A DNA stretch of 64,000 bases from Chiayiivirga flava (GCF_014202825.1 NZ_JACHHP010000002.1:248001-312000), one strand, 5' to 3'; shown: positions 34,786 to 43,820, counted from the first letter of the stretch. Program-made: numbers and translations. The notes: generated by a model from the sequence alone, not told the origin.

Positions 34786-35751
34786 ATGATCCCCGACCTC
34801 GCCGATCTCGATGCGTTCGTCGCCGTCGCCCGCGCGCGCGGCTTCCGCCGCGCGGCTTATCTCGGCAACGTCTCCGCCTCCGCGCTGAGCGAAGCGGTGC
34901 GCCGGCTCGAAGCGCGCCTCGATACGCGCCTGCTGCAGCGGAGCACGCGCAGCGTCACGCCGACAGAGGCCGGCCAGCGCCTGCTCGACCGCCTCGAACC
35001 CGCGCTCGGCGGCGTCGCCGACGCGCTCGCCGCGCTGCACGCCGACGGCGACGAACCCGCCGGCACGCTGCGCCTCAATGTGCCCACCATCGTCGCCAGC
35101 CACGTGCTGCCGCCCATCGTCGCGCGCTTTCTGCACCGGCATCCGCACGTGCGCATGGAGGTGATCGGCGACGACCGCTTCATCGACGTGCTCGGGGCCG
35201 GCTTCGATGCCGGCGTGCGTTACGACGAGCGCCTGGAGCGCGACATGATCGCCGTGCCGCTGGGGCCGCGCGAGCAGCGCTTCGTCGTGGCCGGCGCGCC
35301 GGCGTGGTTCGCGCGGCACGGACGACCGACGCATCCCGACCAACTTCGCGCCGAGCACTGCATCGGGCACCGCTTCGCCAGCGGCCTCGTGGCTGTGTGG
35401 GAGTTCGAACGCGGCGATGAACTGATCCGCATCGCGCCGGCCGGCCGCGTGATCGGTTCGCACAGCGGCATCGAGGTGCAGGCCGCGGTCGACGGCCTCG
35501 GGCTCGTGGCCTCGTTCGACGAATTCCTGCGGCCGGCGATCGATGCCGGGCTGCTGGAGGCGGTGCTCGGGGACTGGCTGCCGCCGTTTCCCGGACCGAA
35601 GCTGTACTTCTCGGGTCGCCACCAGACCGCGCCGCTGCGGGCGTTCGTCGACTTCCTGCGCACGGACGCTTCGTCGACCGCGGATGCAACCCCATCCCCC
35701 GTCGTCCCGGCGGCTCTCAACAGCGAAGCTGGTCAAGCCGGGACCCAGTGA
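34786..35751 (+). CDS. LysR-family transcriptional regulator with repeat-derived tail
   Basis: 321 aa. An N-terminal LysR winged helix (FVAVARARGFRRAAYLGNVS, LSEAVRRLEARLDTRLLQRS, SVTPTEAGQRLL) is followed by a substrate-binding domain (RLNVPTIVASHVLPPIVARF, EVIGDDRFIDVLGAGFDAGV). ATG 34786 fits family N-termini. The last 17 or so residues (VVPAALNSEAGQAGTQ) are encoded by the left arm of a REPIN-like repeat (35699-35823), so the original stop was probably lost when the repeat arrived. It likely controls the divergent aldo/keto reductase. Confidence 0.9.
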   Translation: MIPDLADLDAFVAVARARGFRRAAYLGNVSASALSEAVRRLEARLDTRLLQRSTRSVTPTEAGQRLLDRLEPALGGVADALAALHADGDEPAGTLRLNVPTIVASHVLPPIVARFLHRHPHVRMEVIGDDRFIDVLGAGFDAGVRYDERLERDMIAVPLGPREQRFVVAGAPAWFARHGRPTHPDQLRAEHCIGHRFASGLVAVWEFERGDELIRIAPAGRVIGSHSGIEVQAAVDGLGLVASFDEFLRPAIDAGLLEAVLGDWLPPFPGPKLYFSGRHQTAPLRAFVDFLRTDASSTADATPSPVVPAALNSEAGQAGTQ

Positions 35752-35823
35752 CGTTTCTCGGTTTTCGAGCCGGTTCAAGAACCGAGCAACGCCACTGGGT
35801 CCCGGCTTTCGCCGGGACGACGG
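35699..35823. repeat. REPIN-like paired palindrome, copy 2, enlarged left arm
   Basis: Same family as 33456-33565. The left arm overlaps the LysR gene end, and its hairpin loop has gained about 20 nt (35711-35736) that is absent from other copies. The right arm is intact (CCGGCTTTCGCCGGGACGAC). The interior is also complementary (CAGTGACGTTTCTCGGTT pairs with AACCGAGCAACGCCACTG, 16 of 18), so the whole can fold as one long hairpin. Confidence 0.85.
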
Positions 35824-35939
35824 TGAGGGGACGCCCGGGCGTGCCTGCACAACGGCCGCGTCCTTCGAAACGACGGTGCGGAGTCTGCCCGCGCGTGCGG
35901 ACGGTGCACCGCCGCAACACGTTCGACCCGCGCCTCGTC

Positions 35940-35968
35940 TTGACCTCGCCACATACCCCCGGTAACAG
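35940..35968 (+). promoter_or_regulatory. Candidate promoter of the DGPF-domain gene
   Basis: TTGACC (35940-35945), a 17-bp spacer, then TAACAG (35963-35968), 25 bp before the start codon at 35993. Confidence 0.5.
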
Positions 35969-35992
35969 TGCGCGACCGCCGCGGAGACCCCG

Positions 35993-36367
35993 ATGAAATT
36001 CCTCGTGATGATCTACAACGACCCCAGCCTGCTCGACGCCGTCCCGGGCGCGGAGGCCGACACGATGATGCGCCACTGCTTCGAGAACGCCGACGCCATG
36101 CGCGCCGACGGCAAACTTTTCGACTCGCAGCAGCTCGAAGCCCCGACCACCGCGAAGACCGTGCGCGTGCGCAACGGCAAGAGCATCGTCGTCGACGGTC
36201 CGTTCGCGGAGACGAAGGAATTCCTCGCCGGCTTCAACCTGATCGAAGCCGAGAACATGGACGAAGCGCTGAAGATCGCGCAGAGCTTCCCGTGGGCGGG
36301 CCTCGGCAGCATCGAGGTGCGACCGGTGCGGGACATGGACGCGGTGCGGCGGCGCGTGGGGGCCTGA
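35993..36367 (+). CDS. YCII-related (DGPF domain) protein
   Basis: 124 aa. The family hallmark VVDGPFAETKEFLAGFNLIE is intact, with MKFLVMIYND at the start and a C-terminal PWAGLGSIEVRPV. The ferredoxin-like fold resembles muconolactone isomerase. Such proteins are often next to ECF sigma factors, though not here. Soluble, no signal peptide. Its 3' end is 5 bp from the convergent HicB-like gene stop. Function unknown. Confidence 0.9.
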   Translation: MKFLVMIYNDPSLLDAVPGAEADTMMRHCFENADAMRADGKLFDSQQLEAPTTAKTVRVRNGKSIVVDGPFAETKEFLAGFNLIEAENMDEALKIAQSFPWAGLGSIEVRPVRDMDAVRRRVGA

Positions 36368-36372
36368 AGCGG

Positions 36373-36780
36373 TCAGGCGTCGGTGGCGGCGGAGCGCGCA
36401 TTCATCCGTTGAAGTGCGTCCGCTCCGATGCGGCACGCGCGTTCGAGGAAGACGGCATCATCGCCGAACGAGGTGAAACACTCGTCGAGGTAGCCGCGGA
36501 CGTCTTCGGGCGTCAGCAGGAACTCGCAGGTATCCCAGTCGCTGAGCTTTGGCGTCGCATCGCGTGCGCCGTCCGCGATGTCGACGTGATGGACTTGGCT
36601 ACTCGGGATCGGAATGGCGATGCCATCCTCGCGCATGCCTGACAGATGAAGTTCGATCGCCCGGCGGATGGCGGTCCGGACGAGAGGCAAGGTTTCGCCC
36701 GTTGCAACACAGCCGGGAAGATCCGGGACGTACGCCGAGAGCTTACGACGCGCGGTTTCGATGACGATTGCGTAGCGCAT
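36373..36780 (-). CDS. HicB-like antitoxin-family protein, orphan
   Basis: 135 aa. The N-terminus matches the HicB_lk group: MRYAIVIETARRKLSAYVPD, LPGCVATGETL, and RRAIELHLSGMREDGIAIPI. A C-terminal region (LLTPEDVRGYLDECFTSFGD) follows without a clear DNA-binding helix. HicB proteins usually neutralise a HicA mRNA interferase encoded next door; no HicA-sized double-stranded-RNA-binding-type protein lies on either side, so this is an orphan or has another role. Confidence 0.7.
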   Translation of the reverse strand: MRYAIVIETARRKLSAYVPDLPGCVATGETLPLVRTAIRRAIELHLSGMREDGIAIPIPSSQVHHVDIADGARDATPKLSDWDTCEFLLTPEDVRGYLDECFTSFGDDAVFLERACRIGADALQRMNARSAATDA

Positions 36781-37151
36781 GACTCCGCTTACGCCGGATA
36801 GTGGCCCCGCGGATCAGGGGAGATGTGGGCCCGACTGCATGCCCGAACCGCTCGTGGGTGCTTCCGGCGGTCTGCGCTACAGCGAAATCCGTAGACAAAT
36901 CGGATTCGCGCCCTCACCTGACGTCGTTCCCGCGAACGCGGGAATCCAGTGACTTTGCTTGGTTTGGACTTTTCCGGTCGAAACCAAGAAGGGGCGCTGG
37001 ATTCCCGCATTCGCGGGAATGACGCATCGGGGCGCCCGGCGTTTTCTCCGGTAGCGGTCGTCGCAGCAATAAACCAGCAGCGAGGCGCGAACCGGAAAAT
37101 CAGCGCGGCGCGTGATTGCGCGATCGCATGACGATACCGTTTGGTCGCCGA
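36781..37151. other. 371-bp gap between hicB-like and aceE genes
   Basis: Holds the REPIN-like copy at 36922-37024. The rest is noncoding; no HicA toxin gene or other small gene is convincing. Confidence 0.5.
36922..37024. repeat. REPIN-like paired palindrome, copy 3, variant arms
   Basis: Arms read CGTTCCCGCGAACGCGGGAA and ATTCCCGCATTCGCGGGAAT: the same architecture as the other copies but with TTCCCGC in place of TCCCGGC, a second sub-type. A partly complementary interior (TTGGTTT...AAACCAA) extends the stem. Confidence 0.8.
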
Positions 37152-39842
37152 TCAAACCCCGACCGGATTCGCCTTTTCCGGATCGATCTTGAACGCCTTG
37201 ATCGCCCGCGCCACGTCCTTCGCATTCATCTTGCCGTCCTGCGCCAGCGCGGCGATGGCGGCGTGGGCGATGTAGTAGCGGTCCACTTCGAAGAAACGGC
37301 GCAGGTTGGCGCGCGTGTCGCTGCGGCCGAAGCCGTCGGTGCCCAGCACGGTGTAGCGCTGCGGGACGAAGGCGCGGATCTGGTCGGCGTAGGCACGCAC
37401 GTAGTCGGTCGCGGCGATCACCGGGCCGCTGCGGCCTTCGAGCAGTTCGGTGACGTAGGCCTTCTTCTGCGTCTTGTCTTCCGGATGCAGGCGGTTCCAG
37501 CGTTCGGCGTCGAAACCGTCGCGGCGCAGTTCGGTGAAGCTCGGGCAGCTCCAGATGTCGGCGCTGACGCCGAATTCCTTCTCCAGCAGTTCCGCCGCAG
37601 CGATGACTTCGCGCAGGATGGTGCCGGAGCCGAGCAGCTGCACGCGCAGTTCGTTCTTCTTCGGCTTGCCTGCGTCGGTCAGCAGGTACATGCCCTTGAT
37701 GATGCCCTCGGCTGCACCTTCCGGCATTTCCGGATGGCTGTAGTTCTCGTTCATCAGCGTGAGGTAGTAGTACTCGTCTACCTGCTCGGCCAGCATGCGC
37801 TGCATGCCGTGCTGCAGGATGACGGCCACTTCAAAGCCGAAGGTCGGATCGTACGGACGGCAGTTCGGGATCGCGCCGGCGAGCAGGTGCGAGTGGCCGT
37901 CTTCGTGCTGCAGGCCTTCGCCGTTGAGCGTGGTGCGGCCGGCGGTGGCGCCGAGTAGGAAGCCGCGCGCGCGCATGTCCGCGGCCTGCCAGGCGCTGTC
38001 GCCGATGCGCTGGAAGCCGAACATCGAGTAGAAGATGTAGAACGGCAGCATCGGCAGATCGTTGGTGCTGTAGCTGGTCGCGCTCGCCATCCACGACGAG
38101 AACGCGCCGCATTCGGTGATGCCTTCCTCGAGCACCTGGCCGCTTGCGTCCTCGCGGTAGTACATCAATTGATCACGATCCACCGGCTGGTACTTCTGTC
38201 CGAACGGCGCGTAGATGCCGATCTGGCGGAACAGGCCTTCCATGCCGAAGGTGCGCGCTTCGTCCGCCACGATCGGCACCACGCGCGGGCCGACCTGCTT
38301 GTCGCGCAGGATGATGTTGAGCGCCTGCACGAACGACATCGTGGTGCTGATCTCGCGCTCGCCGCTGCTCTTGAGCAGGCGGTCGAACACTTCGAGCTTG
38401 GGCGCTTCCAGCGTCTGCGTGCTCTTGCGGCGACGCTGCGGCAGCGAGCCACCGAGCGCGGCGCGGCGTTCCTTCATGTACTGCACCTCGGGCGAATTCT
38501 CGCCCGGGTGGTAGAACGGCACCTGGCCGTCGGCGAGCTGTGCGTCGCTCACCGGAATGTTGAAGCGGTCGCGGAAGACGCGGATCGCGTCGTCGTCGAG
38601 TTTCTTGGTCTGGTGCGTCGGATTTAGCGATTCGCCGGCCGAACCCATGCCGTAACCCTTCACCGTCTTGGCGAGGATCACGGTCGGCTGGCCCTTGGTC
38701 TTCACGGCTGCGTCATAGGCCGCGTAGACCTTGTGCGGATCGTGGCCGCCGCGGTTGAGACGCCAGATGTCGTCGTCGCTGAGGTTGGCGACCATCGCCG
38801 CCGTTTCCGGATAGCGATTGAAGAAATTCTCGCGCGTGTACTTGCCGCCGAAGGCCTTGCAGTTCTGGTACTCGCCGTCGACGGTTTCCATCATCAGCTT
38901 GCGCAGCACGCCGTTGGTGTCGCGCGCGAGGAGCGGATCCCAGTACGAACCCCAGACCACCTTGATGACGTTCCAGCCGGCACCGCGGAACACGCCTTCG
39001 AGTTCCTGGATGATCTTGCCGTTGCCGCGCACCGGGCCGTCTAGGCGCTGCAGGTTGCAGTTGATGACGAAGACGAGGTTGTCGAGCTGCTCGCGGCCGC
39101 CGAGCGAGATCGCGCCGAGCGATTCGGGTTCGTCCGTCTCGCCGTCGCCGAGGAAGCACCACACCTTGCGGTCGGACTTCGGCATCAGGCCGCGGCCTTC
39201 GAGGTATTTCCAGTTGCGCGCCTGGTAGATCGCGCTGATCGGGCCAAGGCCCATCGAGACGGTGGGCGTCTGCCAGAACTCCGGCATCAACCACGGGTGC
39301 GGGTAGGAGCTGATGCCCTTGCCGTCGACTTCCATGCGGAAGTGGTCGAGCTGCGATTCGGTGAGGCGGCCTTCGAGGAAGGCGCGGGCGTAGATGCCCG
39401 GGGAACTGTGGCCCTGCGAGTAGATCAGGTCACCGGGGTGGTCGTCGCTCGGTGCGCGCCAGAAGTGGTTGAAGCCGACGTCGTACAGCGTGGCGCTCGA
39501 CGCGAAGCTCGCGATGTGGCCGCCGAGGTCGCCCGGCTTGCGGTTGGCGCGCACCACCATCGCCATCGCGTTCCAGCGCAGGATGCTGCGGATGCGCCAT
39601 TCCATCGCGGCATCGCCGGGGCTCTTGGCCTCGTTCTGCGGCGGGATGGTGTTGACGTATTCGGTGGTCGGCTGGAACGGCAGGAAGGCGCCGGCACGGC
39701 GCGTCTGTTCGACCATGCGTTCGAGCAGGTAGTGCGCGCGATCGGCCCCGTCGCTGTCGATGACGGCGCGCAGCGACTCGGTCCATTCGCGGGTTTCGGT
39801 GGGGTCGAGATCCTGGTCGAGGATGTCGTTGAGCGGATTCAT
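37152..39842 (-). CDS. aceE: Pyruvate dehydrogenase E1 component, homodimeric type
   Basis: 896 aa, the usual length. It decarboxylates pyruvate with thiamine diphosphate and passes the acetyl group to the E2 lipoyl domain. The ThDP motif is GDGETDEPESLG (about residue 230) running to VFVINCNLQ. Other landmarks are FSSPGIYAR-like QGHSSPGIYARAFLEGR and a conserved C-terminus FEVDRYYIAHAAIAAL. The start MNPLNDILDQDLDPTETREW at 39842 matches relatives. The E2 and E3 genes are not next to it in this window, so the complex is split. Confidence 0.97.
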   Translation of the reverse strand: MNPLNDILDQDLDPTETREWTESLRAVIDSDGADRAHYLLERMVEQTRRAGAFLPFQPTTEYVNTIPPQNEAKSPGDAAMEWRIRSILRWNAMAMVVRANRKPGDLGGHIASFASSATLYDVGFNHFWRAPSDDHPGDLIYSQGHSSPGIYARAFLEGRLTESQLDHFRMEVDGKGISSYPHPWLMPEFWQTPTVSMGLGPISAIYQARNWKYLEGRGLMPKSDRKVWCFLGDGETDEPESLGAISLGGREQLDNLVFVINCNLQRLDGPVRGNGKIIQELEGVFRGAGWNVIKVVWGSYWDPLLARDTNGVLRKLMMETVDGEYQNCKAFGGKYTRENFFNRYPETAAMVANLSDDDIWRLNRGGHDPHKVYAAYDAAVKTKGQPTVILAKTVKGYGMGSAGESLNPTHQTKKLDDDAIRVFRDRFNIPVSDAQLADGQVPFYHPGENSPEVQYMKERRAALGGSLPQRRRKSTQTLEAPKLEVFDRLLKSSGEREISTTMSFVQALNIILRDKQVGPRVVPIVADEARTFGMEGLFRQIGIYAPFGQKYQPVDRDQLMYYREDASGQVLEEGITECGAFSSWMASATSYSTNDLPMLPFYIFYSMFGFQRIGDSAWQAADMRARGFLLGATAGRTTLNGEGLQHEDGHSHLLAGAIPNCRPYDPTFGFEVAVILQHGMQRMLAEQVDEYYYLTLMNENYSHPEMPEGAAEGIIKGMYLLTDAGKPKKNELRVQLLGSGTILREVIAAAELLEKEFGVSADIWSCPSFTELRRDGFDAERWNRLHPEDKTQKKAYVTELLEGRSGPVIAATDYVRAYADQIRAFVPQRYTVLGTDGFGRSDTRANLRRFFEVDRYYIAHAAIAALAQDGKMNAKDVARAIKAFKIDPEKANPVGV

Positions 39843-40003
39843 GCGGCGTCTCCTGCAGGCGCTGGCGTGCCACCCGCGACCGTGGCCGGTCTCGGACGGC
39901 AAAATAGAGTCGGAAGTCTAACCGAAGCACGCGGTGCTGCAGCGCTGGACGTTTGCCGGCGATGCCGCGATCCTTGGTCCGGTCCCCGTTGCCGGAATGC
40001 CGC

Positions 40004-40696
40004 ATGAACCGACTCTTCCTGGGCCTCGCGCTTCTTTTGCTCGGCTGCGTCGCCCGTGCCCAACCCGTGGCGGATTACCGCTTCGACAACACCCTGGACG
40101 ACAGTCTCGGCGCGGCACCGGCGCTCACCGCATTGCAGCCGGCCGACGGCAGCTTCATCACCGACACTGTCGGACCGGACAATCGCACCGTGCGGCTGTT
40201 TTCCCCCGGCGGCGGCTTCCAGGTCTCGTCCGCCGGCTTGATCGACAACACCGGCTACAGCGTCGCCATCCTGCTGCGGCTCGATTCGACCGGTTCGTAC
40301 GCAAAGATCCTCGACACCAGGGCGCGCAACGACGATGCCGGCCTCTACGCGCAGAACAACCGGCTGCGGCTGTATCCGTTGTTTTCGGGCAACGCACCGA
40401 GGCTTCCGCCCGACGAATGGCATCAGGTGACGGTCACGCGCGCCGCGAACGGGGACTACGTCGGCTATGTCGACGGCTTTCGCCAGTTCTCCGGCAACGA
40501 CGGTGGCGTGGGCGAGATCTCGGCCGAGGCGCTGCTTTCGTTCGTGGTCGACGACGCGGTCACGGTCGGCGAACGGTCCGGCGGCGCCATCGCCCGTATC
40601 CGGCTCTACGACTACGTGCTGAGCCCCGACGTCGTGGCCGTGCTCGACGACAACCAGGTGGTGCTCCGCGACGGCTTCGAGCTGCTGCCGAACTGA
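40004..40696 (+). CDS. Secreted LamG-like protein with DGFE tail
   Basis: 230 aa. A signal peptide (MNRLFLGLALLLLGCVARAQ) is followed by a concanavalin-like LamG domain: ADYRFDNTLDDSLG, GYSVAILLRLDST, and DEWHQVTVTRAANGDYVGYV. It ends VVLRDGFELLPN, containing the DGFE motif, as in two other secreted proteins here. A lipobox-like LLGC could make it a lipoprotein, but RAQ favours ordinary cleavage. Likely extracellular carbohydrate or matrix binding. Divergent from aceE. Confidence 0.7.
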   Translation: MNRLFLGLALLLLGCVARAQPVADYRFDNTLDDSLGAAPALTALQPADGSFITDTVGPDNRTVRLFSPGGGFQVSSAGLIDNTGYSVAILLRLDSTGSYAKILDTRARNDDAGLYAQNNRLRLYPLFSGNAPRLPPDEWHQVTVTRAANGDYVGYVDGFRQFSGNDGGVGEISAEALLSFVVDDAVTVGERSGGAIARIRLYDYVLSPDVVAVLDDNQVVLRDGFELLPN

Positions 40697-40725
40697 CCCG
40701 GGCAACGTCGCACTACACTGCGCGG

Positions 40726-41877
40726 ATGCTCACGCTGCCCCCGCTCGCGCTCTACATCCACATCCCGTGGTGCGTGCGCAAATGCCCGTATTGCGATTTC
40801 AACTCGCACACCTCGCCTTCGGCGCTGCCGCAGCGGGAGTATGTGGCCGCGTTGCTGGCCGATCTGGAACAGGATCTGCCTCGGGTGTGGGGCCGGACGG
40901 TGACCAGTGTATTTTTCGGCGGCGGCACGCCGAGCCTGTTCTCGGCCGACAGCATCGCGGCGATCCTCGACGGTTGTGCGGCGCGGTTGAGCTTTCGCCC
41001 GGGACTGGAGGTCACGCTCGAAACCAATCCCGGCACGGTCGAGCATGACCGCTTCGAGGCGTATCGCCGCGCCGGCGTCAACCGCATCAGCTTCGGCATC
41101 CAGAGCTTCGACAACGGCTGCCTGCAACGCCTCGGCCGCATCCACGACAGCGCACAGGCCGAGACCGCGGTGAAGCTGGCGCAGGACGCCGGCATCGACA
41201 ACATCAATCTCGACCTGATGTACGCACTGCCGCAGCAGACGCAGGCGATGGCGCTGCACGATCTCGACCGCGCCTTCGCGCTGCAACCCGCGCATGTCTC
41301 GCACTACCAGCTCACGCTCGAACCCAACACCGTCTTCGCTGCGAAACCGCCGAAAGGCATCCCCGAAGACGACGATGCCTGGGACATGCAGGAAGCCTGT
41401 CAGGCCGCACTCGCGGCGCATGGCTACGCGCAGTACGAAGTCTCGGCCTACGCGCGCGATGGCCGCCAGTGCGCGCACAACGTGAATTACTGGCGTTACG
41501 GCGACTACCTCGGCATCGGCGCCGGTGCGCACGGCAAGCTCACCCAGCCTGCGGACGACGGCATCCTGCGGCGCTGGAAGATCAAGCATCCGGCCGCGTA
41601 TCTCGCGGCGGGCGCGAGCGATGCGCGCATCGGCGGCGACGAGTGGATCGCGGCGGCGGCGCGTCCGTTCGACTACATGCTCAACGCGCTGCGGCTCAAT
41701 GCGGGATTCGCGCTCGGCGAATTCGAACAACGCACCGGCCTGCCGCGCGCGGCGCTGTCGCCGCGGCTCGACGACTGCATCGCGAAGGGCTGGCTCGAAC
41801 GCGACGGCGAACGCATCGTGCCGACGGAACTCGGCCGGCGCTTCCTCAACGACGTGATGTCGGTCTTCCTCGACTGA
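40726..41877 (+). CDS. hemW: Radical SAM heme chaperone HemW
   Basis: 383 aa. The radical-SAM cluster motif is CVRKCPYCDF (Cys16, Cys20, Cys23), with FFGGGTPSLF and the HemN_C domain near the end. The single-Cys-less spacing after CDF and the length mark HemW rather than coproporphyrinogen dehydrogenase HemN. HemW delivers heme to respiratory proteins. A -10-like TACACT (40714-40719) lies 6 bp before the ATG, suggesting a leaderless mRNA. It is followed by a YkgJ-type gene and a kinase on the same strand. Confidence 0.92.
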   Translation: MLTLPPLALYIHIPWCVRKCPYCDFNSHTSPSALPQREYVAALLADLEQDLPRVWGRTVTSVFFGGGTPSLFSADSIAAILDGCAARLSFRPGLEVTLETNPGTVEHDRFEAYRRAGVNRISFGIQSFDNGCLQRLGRIHDSAQAETAVKLAQDAGIDNINLDLMYALPQQTQAMALHDLDRAFALQPAHVSHYQLTLEPNTVFAAKPPKGIPEDDDAWDMQEACQAALAAHGYAQYEVSAYARDGRQCAHNVNYWRYGDYLGIGAGAHGKLTQPADDGILRRWKIKHPAAYLAAGASDARIGGDEWIAAAARPFDYMLNALRLNAGFALGEFEQRTGLPRAALSPRLDDCIAKGWLERDGERIVPTELGRRFLNDVMSVFLD

Positions 41878-41888
41878 GCGCGCCCCGC

Positions 41889-42335
41889 ATGCCTCCCGCC
41901 CAGCCTTCCCCACCAACCCACCCGTGCCAGCGCTGCGGCGCATGCTGCGCGAGCTACGTCGTGGCGTTCCACTGGTCGGAAGCGTCCGACGAGGCCGTCG
42001 CACCGGTGCCGGCTGCGCTGACCGAAGCGCTCGATGCACACCGTGTCGCGATGCGCGGCACCTATGCACGCGCGCCGCGCTGCATCGCCCTGCAGGGTGA
42101 CGTTGGCGCGTTCAACGCGTGCACGGTTTACGAGCGACGCCCCTCGCCGTGTCGCGAACTGCAGCCGGCATGGGAACACGGCGCACCGAGCCCGCAGTGC
42201 GATCGCGCGCGGGCGCGGCACGGACTGGCGCCGTTGCGGCCGGACGATTGGGCACTGCCGCACCAGGACGCGTCGCACATCGCCCACGCCGCGCCCGCCG
42301 CGTTGCCCACCGCACCGGAGAACCCTGCCGCGTGA
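41889..42335 (+). CDS. YkgJ-family cysteine cluster protein
   Basis: 148 aa. The N-terminal cluster CQRCGACCASY (Cys13, 16, 19, 20) with a later CTVYERRPSPCRELQP is diagnostic of YkgJ/UPF0153-type putative Fe-S or zinc proteins. The family function is not established. It starts 11 bp after hemW, and the downstream kinase starts 28 bp after its stop, so a three-gene unit is likely. Confidence 0.85.
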   Translation: MPPAQPSPPTHPCQRCGACCASYVVAFHWSEASDEAVAPVPAALTEALDAHRVAMRGTYARAPRCIALQGDVGAFNACTVYERRPSPCRELQPAWEHGAPSPQCDRARARHGLAPLRPDDWALPHQDASHIAHAAPAALPTAPENPAA

Positions 42336-42363
42336 GCAAGGTCGACGTCACCGGCAGCGCCGC

Positions 42364-43185
42364 ATGAGCCCCCCGGGCGCGGTGTGGCCGCAGCACCTCA
42401 TCGCATCGCTTGCCGCATTCGCCGTCGACGCGATGGCCGACCGCACCTTCCCGCTGCTGCTCGGCCTCTCCGGCCTGCAAGGCAGCGGCAAAAGCACCCT
42501 CGCCGCGCAACTGGTCACGCACTGCGGCGCATCGGGCATCGACGCGATCGCGCTGTCGCTCGACGACGTCTATCTCACGCGCGCCGAGCGCCTCGACCTC
42601 GCCCGCGACGTGCATCCGCTGCTCGCCACCCGCGGCGTGCCCGGCACGCACGACCTCGCCCTGCTGCACGCAACACTCGACGCGCTCGCCGACGCCGCGC
42701 CGGACACACCCGCCGCCGTCCCACGCTTCGACAAGGGCACCGACGATCGAACACCACCCGCCACCTGGCCACGCATCGTCGCGCCACCGCAATTGATCGT
42801 GCTCGAAGGCTGGTGCATCGGCGTCCCGCCGCAGCCGGACGCCACCCTGTACACCCCGATCAACACCCTCGAACGCGACGAAGACCCCGACGGCCGCTGG
42901 CGCCGCCACATCAATACCGCGCTTGCCCGCGACTACGCGCAGCTGTGGCAACGGCTCGACCGCCTCCTCGTGCTGCAGGCGCCGTCCTTCGACGTGGTCG
43001 CAGACTGGCGCGACGAACAGGAGCAGAACCTGCGCAACATCGGCGCCCCGCACGCGATGTCGCCGCTAGACGTGGCGCGCTTCGTCGCGCACTACGAACG
43101 CATCAGCCGGCAAGCGCTCGCGACGCTGCCTGCGCTTGCCGATCGTGTCATCGCACTCGACCGCGACAGAAGGCCACTTGCCTGA
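42364..43185 (+). CDS. P-loop kinase, D-glycerate 3-kinase-like
   Basis: 273 aa. Walker A GLQGSGKST (residues 37-45), the acceptor region LSLDDVYLTRAERLDLA, HPLLATRGVPGTHD, and FDKGTDDR all match the plant/proteobacterial GLYK group that phosphorylates D-glycerate to 3-phosphoglycerate; LIVLEGWCIGVPP is the Walker B-like strand. The activity is inferred; similar proteins are annotated only as kinases in Xanthomonadales. Start ATG 42364, in a run of closely spaced genes after hemW. Confidence 0.8.
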   Translation: MSPPGAVWPQHLIASLAAFAVDAMADRTFPLLLGLSGLQGSGKSTLAAQLVTHCGASGIDAIALSLDDVYLTRAERLDLARDVHPLLATRGVPGTHDLALLHATLDALADAAPDTPAAVPRFDKGTDDRTPPATWPRIVAPPQLIVLEGWCIGVPPQPDATLYTPINTLERDEDPDGRWRRHINTALARDYAQLWQRLDRLLVLQAPSFDVVADWRDEQEQNLRNIGAPHAMSPLDVARFVAHYERISRQALATLPALADRVIALDRDRRPLA

Positions 43186-43261
43186 CGCCCTTGCGCGCTA
43201 TCCTCTGCAGCACGCCTGCGCGACGGCAACATTGTTCAATGTCCCGCTTCGGAACGCCCCG

Positions 43262-43732
43262 ATGATCAACAACGACATCCTGCGCAGCATCCGTTACATG
43301 CTCGACCTCGGCGATGCGCACGTGGTGGAGATCGTGCACCTCGTCGATCCGGCCTTCCCGATCGAGAAAGCCGACGTGCAGGCAATGTTGCTGCGCGAAG
43401 ACGAGCCCGGCTACGTGGAGTGCAGCAATCGCGTGCTGGCGCATTTCCTCGACGGCCTCGTAATCCACCGCCGCGGACGCGACGACGCCGTGCCGCCGCG
43501 ACCGGTGGAGAAGCGCGTGAACAACAACGTGGTGCTGAAGAAGCTGCGCGTGGCGTTCGAGCTCAAGGATGTCGACATGCACCGGATCTTCGAGGACGCG
43601 GGGTTCCCGGTCTCGAAGCCGGAGCTGAGCGCGCTGTTCCGCGCGCCCGAGCACGCGAACTTCCGCCTCTGCGGCGATCAGATGCTGCGCAATTTCCTCA
43701 AGGGCCTGACGCTGCGGTTGCGCGGTCGCTGA
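43262..43732 (+). CDS. DUF1456 (YehS-like) protein
   Basis: 156 aa. Two DUF1456 repeats: MINNDILRSIRYMLDLGDAH near the start and NNNVVLKKLRVAFELKDVDM in the second half, each followed by a conserved CxxxxLxxFLxGL-type helix (CSNRVLAHFLDGL; CGDQMLRNFLKGL). The family is of unknown function. ATG 43262 fits relatives. Free-standing between the kinase and VOC genes. Confidence 0.9.
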   Translation: MINNDILRSIRYMLDLGDAHVVEIVHLVDPAFPIEKADVQAMLLREDEPGYVECSNRVLAHFLDGLVIHRRGRDDAVPPRPVEKRVNNNVVLKKLRVAFELKDVDMHRIFEDAGFPVSKPELSALFRAPEHANFRLCGDQMLRNFLKGLTLRLRGR

Positions 43733-43761
43733 GGCCGGACAGCCGGCGGTCAGCAGAGCGC

Positions 43762-43790
43762 TTCATCGTGCCGCGACCGCGGTGTATACA
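43762..43790 (+). promoter_or_regulatory. Candidate promoter of the VOC gene
   Basis: TTCATC (43762-43767), a 17-bp spacer, TATACA (43785-43790), 30 bp before the start codon at 43821. The -10 is good; the -35 is weak. Confidence 0.45.
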
Positions 43791-43820
43791 TCGGCTTCCC
43801 TGTCCGACGCCGGAGGCCTA

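Noticed and set aside
36789-37155. Small minus-strand frames (73 and 92 codons) that could be a HicA toxin next to the HicB-like gene
   Set aside because: Both run through REPIN-like copy 3 and lack any HicA features.
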